This document shows, piece after piece, positions 1 to 5,317 of a stretch of DNA of 11,163 nt. This DNA comes from Candidatus Omnitrophota bacterium (GTDB lineage Bacteria; Omnitrophota; Gorgyraeia; Gygaellales; Profunditerraquicolaceae), in NCBI GenBank assembly GCA_028687525.1, contig JAQTZX010000026.1, positions 1 through 11,163 of the forward strand. The letters are read 5' to 3'. The stretch's first letter is position 1. Every line of letters starts with the position of its first letter. The notes below the pieces were generated by a model, which saw only the letters and a list, made by a program, of their open reading frames with translations, did not search any database and was not told the origin of the DNA. The translations under genes were made by a program, and so were the position numbers.

Positions 1-1400
1 CATCGGTTGCCCGGGAACTTTCCCGGTATAAACTGCGCATCGCGGTATTGGAGAAGGAAATCGAGCCGGCGTTCGGCGTTTCCAAATCCAACAGCGGGAT
101 CATTCATCCCGGGACGCAGAATCATTTTCAGTCTCTCAAGGGGCGGTTGTGCGTGCGGGGGAACGAGCTTACCCGGGTTATTGCCGGGGAATTGGGGGTT
201 GATTTTAAAGAGGTTGGAGAGTTGATCGTAGCTTTCAGCGAAGATGACCTGAACCGTTTAATGCAGATAAAGCGCGACGCGGAAATGCTGGGAGTTCCGC
301 GTTTGGAGATTGTGGGCCGTGGTTGGCTTGTAAGGAACGAACCTAACTTGAGCCGGGATGCCGTAGCCGCGTTGTACGCTCCTACCGCGGGGATCATCAG
401 TCCGTATCGTCTGGTATATGATTTGTGCGAGAACGCGGAAAAAAACGGGGTTGAGTTTTATCCCGGACACGCGGTTTCCGCTGTGCACAGGCGGAATTCT
501 TCTCCCCGTGGTTTTGAGATTGTTACTTCCCGTGGCGTGTTCGGTTCCAGGTTCCTGATAAATTGCGCGGGGCTGTTCGCCGATGAGATAGCGGGCATGG
601 CCGGGATATTTGATTTTAAGATCCATCCGCGTAAGGGAGAGGAATTCATCCTGGATAAAAAAAAGCGCAATATGACCCGGTATCTCCTGTTTCCCGTACC
701 TTCCGGGAATTCCAAAGGTATTCTGGTTATAAAGACCGCGGACGGTAATCCCATGATCGGTCCCACCGCCGATGATACCGGGGATAAATATGACCTTTCC
801 ACTTCGGATGAAGGTTTCCGGAAAGTCCTTTCCGGCGTGAAAAAAATGGTGCCTTCCATTGACGGGTCCGATATTATCGCGTATTTCGCGGGGTTGAGGC
901 CGGTTGCGGGTGATGATTTTATCATCCGTCATGAAAATTCGTTCCCCGGTCTGGTTACGGTGGCCGGGATCCAGTCTCCGGGGTTGACCTGCGCGCCGGC
1001 TATAGCGCTTTTGGCCGTTGATATCCTGAAGAAACACGGTTTGGGGTTGAGGAAAAAATCCGTCTTTTATGCGCACCGCCGCAAGACCAGACATTTATTC
1101 GCCATGCCTTTGGCGCAGGCAAAAAATCTGATCAAAAAAGACCGCGCCTACGGAGATATCGTCTGCCGTTGTGAAATGGTTTCGGCCCAGGAGGTACGCG
1201 AGGCCGTCGAACGCGGGGCAAAAACCCTGGACGGGATAAAATTCCGCACCCGCGCGCAGGCGGGAAGATGCCACGGGAGTTTCTGTACTACCAGGATAAT
1301 GAAGATACTGGCGGAGGAATCGGGCATTGCCGTTACCGCAGTAACAAAACGCGGAGAAGGCACGGAGATAGTCAAGGGAGGAAGGGAAGAACAAGGTTAA
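1..1400 (+). CDS. glpA: GlpA-type FAD-dependent glycerol-3-phosphate dehydrogenase with C-terminal [2Fe-2S] domain (5' partial)
   Basis: The reading frame is open from base 3 and enters the window already inside the N-terminal Rossmann region, so the FAD GxGxxG motif and true start lie to the left; the TTG at 48 is not the start. About 465 residues are visible. The DAO fold is recognisable from the SKSNSGIIHPGTQ stretch, the RKGEE segment, GNPMIGPT, the substrate-site-like AGLRPVAGDDF and the GIQSPGLTCAPA segment. The C-terminus is a BFD-like [2Fe-2S] domain: CRC (codons at 1164 and 1170) and CHGSFC (codons at 1269 and 1284) give C-x-C...C-x4-C. The family oxidises sn-glycerol 3-phosphate to dihydroxyacetone phosphate. 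The fused iron-sulfur domain and the two downstream partners match the Thermotoga-type anaerobic arrangement. Another 2-hydroxyacid substrate cannot be excluded. No glycerol kinase or facilitator is visible. Confidence 0.85.
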   Translation, partial: SVARELSRYKLRIAVLEKEIEPAFGVSKSNSGIIHPGTQNHFQSLKGRLCVRGNELTRVIAGELGVDFKEVGELIVAFSEDDLNRLMQIKRDAEMLGVPRLEIVGRGWLVRNEPNLSRDAVAALYAPTAGIISPYRLVYDLCENAEKNGVEFYPGHAVSAVHRRNSSPRGFEIVTSRGVFGSRFLINCAGLFADEIAGMAGIFDFKIHPRKGEEFILDKKKRNMTRYLLFPVPSGNSKGILVIKTADGNPMIGPTADDTGDKYDLSTSDEGFRKVLSGVKKMVPSIDGSDIIAYFAGLRPVAGDDFIIRHENSFPGLVTVAGIQSPGLTCAPAIALLAVDILKKHGLGLRKKSVFYAHRRKTRHLFAMPLAQAKNLIKKDRAYGDIVCRCEMVSAQEVREAVERGAKTLDGIKFRTRAQAGRCHGSFCTTRIMKILAEESGIAVTAVTKRGEGTEIVKGGREEQG

Positions 1401-1532
1401 TGTAGGTTAAAGATGGTTAATGATGGCTTAGTAAACAATAGTTTGGTTAAAGAAGGTTGCCCGGTATGTGGGCGGTATTGTTTTTTAACCGCCATTAACC
1501 TTACTTTAACTTTACTTTAACCATCATTAACC
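1395..1532. repeat. GGTTAA/TTAACC inverted repeat cluster
   Basis: GGTTAA occurs at 1395, 1405, 1415 and 1445, and its complement TTAACC at 1485, 1495, 1517 and 1527. The arms are partly exact: GGTTAATGATGG at 1415-1426 is the perfect reverse complement of 1521-1532. The first copy overlaps the stop codon of the upstream gene. The longer word GGTTAAAGATGGTT (1405-1418) recurs with one mismatch at 1445-1458 and exactly at 2711-2724. The cluster has no T-run and so is not an intrinsic terminator. Confidence 0.75.
1413..1520 (+). CDS. Possible 35-residue small ORF with CPVCGRYC motif
   Basis: This is an ATG-to-TAA frame in the gap between the GlpA-like gene and the next oxidoreductase. It begins inside the repeat word GGTTAAAGATGGTT and ends 26 bases before the next start codon. 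The upstream site is weak: only AGG, six bases from the ATG. The middle of the peptide contains CPVCGRYC, a C-x2-C-x3-C pattern that could bind zinc or an iron-sulfur centre, and the rest is hydrophobic and rich in L, N and T. Most of its bases lie in the repeat cluster, so it may be no more than an accidental open frame. It could also be a leader peptide for the following gene, which lacks its own ribosome site. I do not recognise it. Confidence 0.2.
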   Translation: MVNDGLVNNSLVKEGCPVCGRYCFLTAINLTLTLL

Positions 1533-1546
1533 TTTTACATGGTATT

Positions 1547-2545
1547 ATGACAAGAAAGAAGAAAACGCTTTCTTTTGAACGAGAGCTGGTCATAGTGGGA
1601 GGCGGCCCGGCGGGAATGGCTGCCGCATTATCCGCGTATGAGAACGGGGTGCGGGATATACTTCTTCTTGAGCGGGACCAGTATCTGGGGGGCATATTGA
1701 ACCAGTGCGTGCATACCGGTTTCGGATTGAGCTATTTTAAAGAAGTGCTTACCGGCCCGGAATATGCGGGCAGGTTTATCAGGCAGATTGGAAATGTCCC
1801 GAAGATCGAAGTTTCGCTGAAATCATTTGTGGTGTGTTTGACCGCCGAAAAGAAGCTTACCTATATTAAGCCCGGTGAATTACAGGAGGTGAAAGCCAGG
1901 GCGTTGATCATGGCAACCGGGTGCCGGGAAAAGACCCGGGAAATGGTGCATATCGCGGGAACCAGGCCTGCGGGGGTATTTTCCGCGGGGCTGGCACAAA
2001 AATTGATAAATATCGAAGGCCTCCTGCCCGGTAAATCAGCGGTGATCGTCGGTTCAGGTGATATCGGCTTGATCATGGCGCGCAGGCTTGTCCTGGAAGG
2101 CGCGCAGGTAAAAGCGGTCATAGAGATCCGGAAGGAAAGCAGGGGATTAGTGCGTAATGTAGTGCAGTGCGTAGAAGATTTCGATATTCCGCTTTATTTC
2201 AGCCATAAGATTTCCCGTATCAGCGGAAGAGACAGGGTGGAAAAAGTGCTGGTGAGCAGGGTTGACGATGCTTCCCGGGAGATCCCCGGTTCGCAATTCG
2301 AGATATCCTGTGACACGGTTTTGATTTCCGTAGGGTTGATCCCTGAAAATGAGCTTATAGAAATGGCGGGGGTTGCGCTGAACAGGGAAACCAATTCTCC
2401 GGTTTCGGAACAGGTCAATAGAACTTCCGTTCCCGGTCTTTTTGTCTGCGGAAATGCCTATAAAGTGTATGATCTGGCGGATTCGGTGACCAGGGATAGT
2501 GAGCTCGCGGGAAGAATGGCGGCGGAATACTTGTCGGCCGGTTGA
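1547..2545 (+). CDS. GlpB-like / thioredoxin-reductase-fold NAD(P)/FAD-dependent oxidoreductase
   Basis: This 332-residue flavoprotein carries two Rossmann motifs. The FAD-binding GGGPAG is at residues 18-23 and the NAD(P)-binding GSGDIG at 169-174. The C-terminal segment PGLFVCGNA is the usual second FAD contact of this fold. The redox CxxC of true thioredoxin reductase is absent; a lone cysteine sits in NQCVHTGFG, as in oxidoreductases of the TM1433 kind. In Thermotoga-type loci the equivalent gene lies between glpA and a DUF1667 gene and is thought to pass electrons from the dehydrogenase's iron-sulfur domain to NAD(P) or another acceptor. That role here is inferred from the same order. 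The ATG at 1547 is the only sensible start before the FAD motif, but no Shine-Dalgarno site precedes it. Confidence 0.85.
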   Translation: MTRKKKTLSFERELVIVGGGPAGMAAALSAYENGVRDILLLERDQYLGGILNQCVHTGFGLSYFKEVLTGPEYAGRFIRQIGNVPKIEVSLKSFVVCLTAEKKLTYIKPGELQEVKARALIMATGCREKTREMVHIAGTRPAGVFSAGLAQKLINIEGLLPGKSAVIVGSGDIGLIMARRLVLEGAQVKAVIEIRKESRGLVRNVVQCVEDFDIPLYFSHKISRISGRDRVEKVLVSRVDDASREIPGSQFEISCDTVLISVGLIPENELIEMAGVALNRETNSPVSEQVNRTSVPGLFVCGNAYKVYDLADSVTRDSELAGRMAAEYLSAG

Positions 2546-2551
2546 GCATAA

Positions 2552-2635
2552 GTTAGCAGGGTGCTGAAAAACCCTCTTACGCAACGCAGCAGATTGGGCC
2601 TGCCTGCCGGCAGGTTTTTTCATCATACTGTTAGT
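2552..2635. repeat. REP-like 84-base imperfect palindrome
   Basis: The outer arms 2552-2571 and 2616-2635 pair at 18 of 20 positions (14 Watson-Crick and 4 G.T, with mismatches at 2564 and 2560). The interior holds a separate GC hairpin at 2599-2614. The whole element starts seven bases after the stop codon of the flavoprotein gene. Its form (long imperfect palindrome, no coding potential, at a gene end) is that of a REP or small MITE-type dispersed element. Only one copy is in the window, so dispersal is inferred. Confidence 0.6.
2599..2620 (+). terminator. Short intrinsic terminator-like hairpin
   Basis: CCTGCC (2599-2604), loop TGCC, then GGCAGG (2609-2614), followed directly by six T. 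It lies 54 bases past the stop of the flavoprotein gene and would end or attenuate transcription before the DUF1667 gene. It is nested inside a larger palindrome, so the two structures compete. The six T also form part of the right arm of that palindrome. Confidence 0.6.
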
Positions 2636-2643
2636 TCTGTGAT

Positions 2644-2672
2644 TTGTGCTGTAGGTTCTTAGGAAGTATAAT
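2644..2672 (+). promoter_or_regulatory. Candidate sigma-70 promoter for the DUF1667 gene
   Basis: A perfect -10 TATAAT (2667-2672) lies 17 bases after TTGTGC (2644-2649), which matches only the TTG of the -35 consensus. Transcription would begin near 2679 and leave an approximately 138-base leader before the ATG at 2817. The position just downstream of a terminator-like hairpin makes a fresh promoter plausible. No experimental sign is visible in sequence. Confidence 0.4.
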
Positions 2673-2718
2673 AGGTGATCTAAAGGAAAAGGTTTAAGAA
2701 AGTTAAAGGAGGTTAAAG

Positions 2719-2796
2719 ATGGTTGATGTAAGGTTAGCAAAAGTAACCTCTGTTAACCGAAATGCCGCGCAAGTAATTCGGTATAACCATAAGTAG
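2719..2796 (+). CDS. Candidate 25-residue leader peptide
   Basis: A perfect AGGAGG (2707-2712) sits six bases before an ATG that opens a 25-codon frame ending in TAG at 2794-2796, 20 bases before the DUF1667 start. The peptide is basic and polar (starts MVDVRLAK, ends YNHK) and resembles no family I know. The DUF1667 gene has no ribosome site of its own, so reinitiation or coupling from this ORF would explain its translation. The ATG lies in the repeat word GGTTAAAGATGGTT, so the ORF could instead be a by-product of the repeat. Confidence 0.35.
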   Translation: MVDVRLAKVTSVNRNAAQVIRYNHK

Positions 2797-2816
2797 CCTT
2801 CGTTACCCGCAGTATA

Positions 2817-3197
2817 ATGATTATTAAACATCTGACATGTATCGAGTGTCCCAAAGGATGCGGCCTTTCCGTTGATATCGAGAACTGTAAAGTCGTGAAG
2901 GTCCAGGGGCAGCGGTGTCCTAAAGGGGAGAAATACGCTGTTGCCGAAGTTGAGAATCCCGTGCGCATCATGACTTCCGCGGTTTTAACCCGCGGCCTGG
3001 ATATAAAAATGCTGCCGGTCAGGACAAACAGTCCTATTCCGAAGTCCAGGATTCAGGAAGCCATGAGAGAGATCAAGCGCATACGGGTAGAAAGGCCCGT
3101 TCGTACAGGCGAAATAATCGTGAAAAATTTTCTGGGGCTGGGGGTGGATCTGGTGGCCGCCCGGGATGTAAAAAAAGGGGACGGTTCTATTTTTTAG
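2817..3197 (+). CDS. DUF1667 cysteine-rich protein, probable third subunit of the dehydrogenase set
   Basis: The product has 126 residues. The N-terminus carries the family's metal-site pattern: C8-x2-C11-P-K-G-C15, then C34 in GQRCPKGEKY, enough ligands for one iron-sulfur cluster; C24 is extra. The middle segment (NPVRIMTSAVL, then KMLPVRT) is also typical of DUF1667. Genes of this family follow glpA and a small flavoprotein in Thermotoga-like loci, and I infer an electron-transfer subunit. The start is fixed by an in-frame TAA at 2790 and by the proximity of the CIECP motif, but it has no Shine-Dalgarno site, and TATAAT (2813-2818) overlaps the ATG. The last residues (GDGSIF and stop) are encoded by the left arm of the terminator stem, an unusual tail probably added by that element. 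Confidence 0.85.
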   Translation: MIIKHLTCIECPKGCGLSVDIENCKVVKVQGQRCPKGEKYAVAEVENPVRIMTSAVLTRGLDIKMLPVRTNSPIPKSRIQEAMREIKRIRVERPVRTGEIIVKNFLGLGVDLVAARDVKKGDGSIF

Positions 3198-3236
3198 ATC
3201 GAAAATCTAAAAAATAGAACCGCCCCCTTTTTTTTT
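3177..3236 (+). terminator. Strong, bidirectional intrinsic terminator overlapping the DUF1667 stop codon
   Basis: A perfect 18-base-pair stem (3182-3199 with 3205-3222) closes a five-base loop (CGAAA). After one A-C mismatch, four more G-C pairs follow (3177-3180 with 3224-3227). Nine T (3228-3236) follow on the + strand and seven A (3170-3176) precede it, so it would also act on the - strand although no - strand gene is nearby. The stop codon of the preceding gene (3195-3197) lies within the left arm. Confidence 0.92.
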
Positions 3237-3237
3237 A

Positions 3238-3246
3238 TGGTATAAT
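3238..3246 (+). promoter_or_regulatory. Extended -10 promoter for the symporter operon
   Basis: TGG immediately followed by a perfect TATAAT (3241-3246) forms an extended -10 element (TGnTATAAT) directly after the terminator. No good -35 sits 16-18 bases upstream, which extended -10 promoters can tolerate. Predicted transcription start is near 3253, giving a leader of about 130 bases before the ATG at 3386. Confidence 0.5.
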
Positions 3247-3252
3247 CAAGGA

Positions 3253-3385
3253 ATAAACCCGGTTGACCATTCGACGCAGGCCATGGTTTCATCCGTGGGC
3301 CTTTGCTGATGGCTTCGCCTACGGGTGGAGAACAAATGGTGCCGCGGGCTTGCCCGTGGGACTCCACAAAGAAGGAGGTGATACG
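3253..3385 (+). promoter_or_regulatory. Structured 5' leader of the symporter operon
   Basis: Three helices can be drawn. The first is 3293-3300 with 3317-3324 (8 pairs, one G.T). The second, GTGGAG at 3325-3330 with CTCCAC at 3362-3367, encloses the third, 3342-3348 with 3353-3359 (7 pairs, loop CTTG). The second stem ends four bases before the AGGAGG at 3373-3380, so folding could affect access to it. Two chained short frames (3283-3309 and 3309-3389) run through it and overlap the accessory gene's start as TGATG and ATGA. I match it to no known riboswitch; it could also be a dispersed repeat. Confidence 0.4.
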
Positions 3386-3562
3386 ATGACTTTATTGGGA
3401 ATTGATGATCCTAAAGTCTGGTCTGTTTATCTTTTGTGCATCCTTAGCGCGTTATTTTGTATCGTATATGGAGCGGCTAACTGGAACAAGGGGGATGAAC
3501 CGATTACTTCCGAGGATAAGAAATGGTTGGAAGACGAAAAAAAAGTGGAGGAAGAACTTTAA
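3386..3562 (+). CDS. Symporter small accessory protein
   Basis: The 58-residue protein has one membrane segment (about residues 13-32, VYLLCILSALFCIVYGA) followed by a charged, acidic cytoplasmic tail rich in E and K. The start at 3386 is preceded by AAGGAGGTG at ideal distance; a longer frame back to a TTG at 3263 runs through the structured leader and is not favoured. Very small single-span proteins of this kind, beginning with a short GIDDP-like segment and containing a W-N-K-G sequence after the helix, are found directly upstream of sodium:solute symporters, and I infer a partner or stabilising subunit of the transporter nine bases downstream. No enzymatic motif is present. Confidence 0.8.
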   Translation: MTLLGIDDPKVWSVYLLCILSALFCIVYGAANWNKGDEPITSEDKKWLEDEKKVEEEL

Positions 3563-3571
3563 GGAGGCAGA

Positions 3572-5173
3572 ATGGATAATATCCTTATCCTGACAATCGT
3601 TGTTGTCGCATATCTGTTTATAATCGGGTACCTGGGGTGGTATGGGTACCGTAAGACCAAGACCGCCCTCGATTATCTGGTGGCCGGCAGGAGCGTTCAT
3701 CCGGTGGTTATGGCCCTTTCCTACGGGGCTACGTTTATCAGTACTTCCGCCATTGTCGGCTTCGGCGGCGCTGCCGCTCTGTTCGGCATGGGGCTTTTGT
3801 GGCTTACATTCCTGAATATTTTTGTGGGCATAATTATTGCTTTTATCGTCTTTGGGAAACGCACCCGTAGAATGGGCCACAGTTTGGACGCGCATACGTT
3901 CCCTGAACTTTTGGGGAAAAGGTTTAACTCAAATTTTATACAGGGATTCAGCGGATTGGTTATTTTTATTTTTATGCCGTTGTATGCGGCCGCAGTTTTG
4001 ATAGGGGCCGCCCGTTTTATAGAAACGACTTTTGCCCCGAATGTGAATTTCACGGTCGGGTTGTTGATCTATACCCTGATCGTCTGCGCCTATGTTATGG
4101 CAGGCGGACTCAAAGGGGTTATGTATACCGACGCGCTTCAGGGAGCGATTATGTTCGTGGGGATGATTGTTCTTTTAGTATTCACCTATGTGAAATTAGG
4201 AGGGGTGGTAACCGCGCATCAGGCTTTGGCGGGTATGGCGGACAAGGTCCCGGCAAAGCTCATTGCCGGCGGGCATCTCGGCTGGACCCGGATGCCGACG
4301 ACTGCGTCCCCGCTTTGGTGGAAGTTGGTAACTACCATTGTCATGGGAGTGGGACTCGGGGTTTTGACCCAGCCGCAATTGGCGGTGCGTTTTATGACCG
4401 TCAAGAGCAATAAAGAAATTCATCGGGCCGTTCCGGCAGGGGGGATTTTCATTCTGGTCATGACCGGGGTTGCTTTTGTGGTCGGGGCGCTTACCAACGT
4501 GTATTTTTTTAATCATCCGCAGTTCGGGAATATCTCCCTGGATGTGGCGGGGGGGAACATCGATAAGATTATTCCGGCGTATATCAACAGCGCGATGCCG
4601 GTCTGGTTTGTGTATGTATTCATGTTGACCCTTTTGGCGGCGGCAATGTCGACTTCCAGTTCACAGTTCCATACTATGGGTACCGCGATCGGCAGGGATT
4701 TTTTTGAAAGAATCCTTTTAGGAGGGAAACAGTCGCAATATACGGTATTGATCACCCGTATAGGTATTCTGACGGGGGTTTTGATCACCATAGTGCTGGG
4801 ATACAGGCTGCCGGGTAGTATTATTGCTATAGCTGCCGCGATATTTTTCGGGTTATGCGCCACTACGTTCCTGCCTGCGTATATCGGAGCGCTTTTTTGG
4901 AAAGGGACGACAAGGTCCGGAGCCATAGCCAGTATGTTCACGGGATTTTTCGGGACGCTTTTCTGGCTGTTGTTTGTTCATCAGGCTGAATCGGAACCGA
5001 TGGGGATATGCAAATTCATCTTTAATAAGCCTACACTGGCTCATGCCCCCTGGACTATGGTTGATCCGATAATCGTGATATTGCCGATTTCGCTGTTGAC
5101 TGTTTTTTTAGTGAGTGTTTTTACTAAAAAAATGTCCAAAGAACACGTTGAACATTGTTTTAAACACATATAG
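3572..5173 (+). CDS. Sodium:solute symporter family (SSS) transporter
   Basis: This is a 533-residue integral membrane protein with about 12-13 hydrophobic segments, the usual SSS size and topology. The N-terminal LDYLVAGRSVHP (33-44) followed by SYGATFISTSAIVGFGG is a family hallmark. AAAMSTSSSQFHTMGT around residues 356-371 is the conserved helix whose serine and threonine (S360, T361) correspond to sodium-site residues in characterised members. The SD AAGGAGG ends four bases before the ATG, and the accessory gene lies nine bases upstream. The substrate cannot be read from sequence. The neighbouring aryl-acid enzymes suggest a carboxylate such as an aryl-acetate or acetate, which is inference. 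A proline- or pantothenate-type member is less likely in this context. Confidence 0.9.
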   Translation: MDNILILTIVVVAYLFIIGYLGWYGYRKTKTALDYLVAGRSVHPVVMALSYGATFISTSAIVGFGGAAALFGMGLLWLTFLNIFVGIIIAFIVFGKRTRRMGHSLDAHTFPELLGKRFNSNFIQGFSGLVIFIFMPLYAAAVLIGAARFIETTFAPNVNFTVGLLIYTLIVCAYVMAGGLKGVMYTDALQGAIMFVGMIVLLVFTYVKLGGVVTAHQALAGMADKVPAKLIAGGHLGWTRMPTTASPLWWKLVTTIVMGVGLGVLTQPQLAVRFMTVKSNKEIHRAVPAGGIFILVMTGVAFVVGALTNVYFFNHPQFGNISLDVAGGNIDKIIPAYINSAMPVWFVYVFMLTLLAAAMSTSSSQFHTMGTAIGRDFFERILLGGKQSQYTVLITRIGILTGVLITIVLGYRLPGSIIAIAAAIFFGLCATTFLPAYIGALFWKGTTRSGAIASMFTGFFGTLFWLLFVHQAESEPMGICKFIFNKPTLAHAPWTMVDPIIVILPISLLTVFLVSVFTKKMSKEHVEHCFKHI

Positions 5174-5200
5174 AGTCGAATGAAACTTTCAGCTCATAGT

Positions 5201-5263
5201 TCGTAAGCTCGTAAGTTCATGAATCAAAATATGTTTTTGGTTTATGGTTTTACGAGCTTACGA
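5201..5263. repeat. 14-bp perfect inverted repeat (CGTAAGCTCGTAA type)
   Basis: TCGTAAGCTCGTAA (5201-5214) is the exact reverse complement of 5250-5263, separated by 35 bases. Each arm is itself built from a repeated CGTAA-type word. There is no following T-run, so it is not an intrinsic terminator, although it could stabilise the symporter transcript end. It lies in the 144-base gap between the symporter and iorA. Confidence 0.75.
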
Positions 5264-5271
5264 GTTTATGC

Positions 5272-5299
5272 CCGCCGGAGGCGGATCCGTCTTCGGCGG
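5272..5299. repeat. Two tandem GC-rich mini-hairpins before iorA
   Basis: CCGCC-GGA-GGCGG (5272-5284) and CCGTC-TTC-GGCGG (5287-5299, one G.T pair) are two near-complementary small palindromes two bases apart. They end 18 bases before the iorA ATG, where a ribosome site would be expected nearby. The two units differ from perfect complementarity by two transitions, suggesting decay of one palindromic motif. Confidence 0.6.
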
Positions 5300-5317
5300 A
5301 AGCATATGAAATAAAAC

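Noticed and set aside
48..50. TTG as start of the GlpA-like gene
   Set aside because: The frame is open to the window edge, and the residues before it (RYKLRIAVLEKE) continue the expected Rossmann strand, so the true start is outside.
258..1094. Long open frame on the - strand (278 codons) opposite the GlpA-like gene
   Set aside because: It lies entirely opposite a gene with clear family motifs, shows no recognisable domain, and is a product of codon bias in the + strand frame.
1395..1532. GGTTAA repeats as a CRISPR array
   Set aside because: The units are 6-14 bases, irregularly spaced and inverted, with no 20-40-base direct repeats or uniform spacers and no cas genes.
2813..2818. TATAAT overlapping the DUF1667 start as a promoter
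   Set aside because: Transcription would begin downstream of the only valid start codon, and no -35 is present at the right distance.
3263..3385. Upstream extension of the symporter accessory protein from a TTG
   Set aside because: It would translate the structured leader into a non-conserved 41-residue tail, while the ATG at 3386 has an excellent ribosome site and gives the expected 58-residue product.
3452..3895. - strand open frame opposite the accessory gene and symporter start
   Set aside because: It overlaps two well-supported + strand genes and has no motif or ribosome site of note.
5250..5263. Inverted repeat after the symporter as an intrinsic terminator
   Set aside because: There is no T-run after the right arm and the loop is 35 bases, so termination is unlikely.
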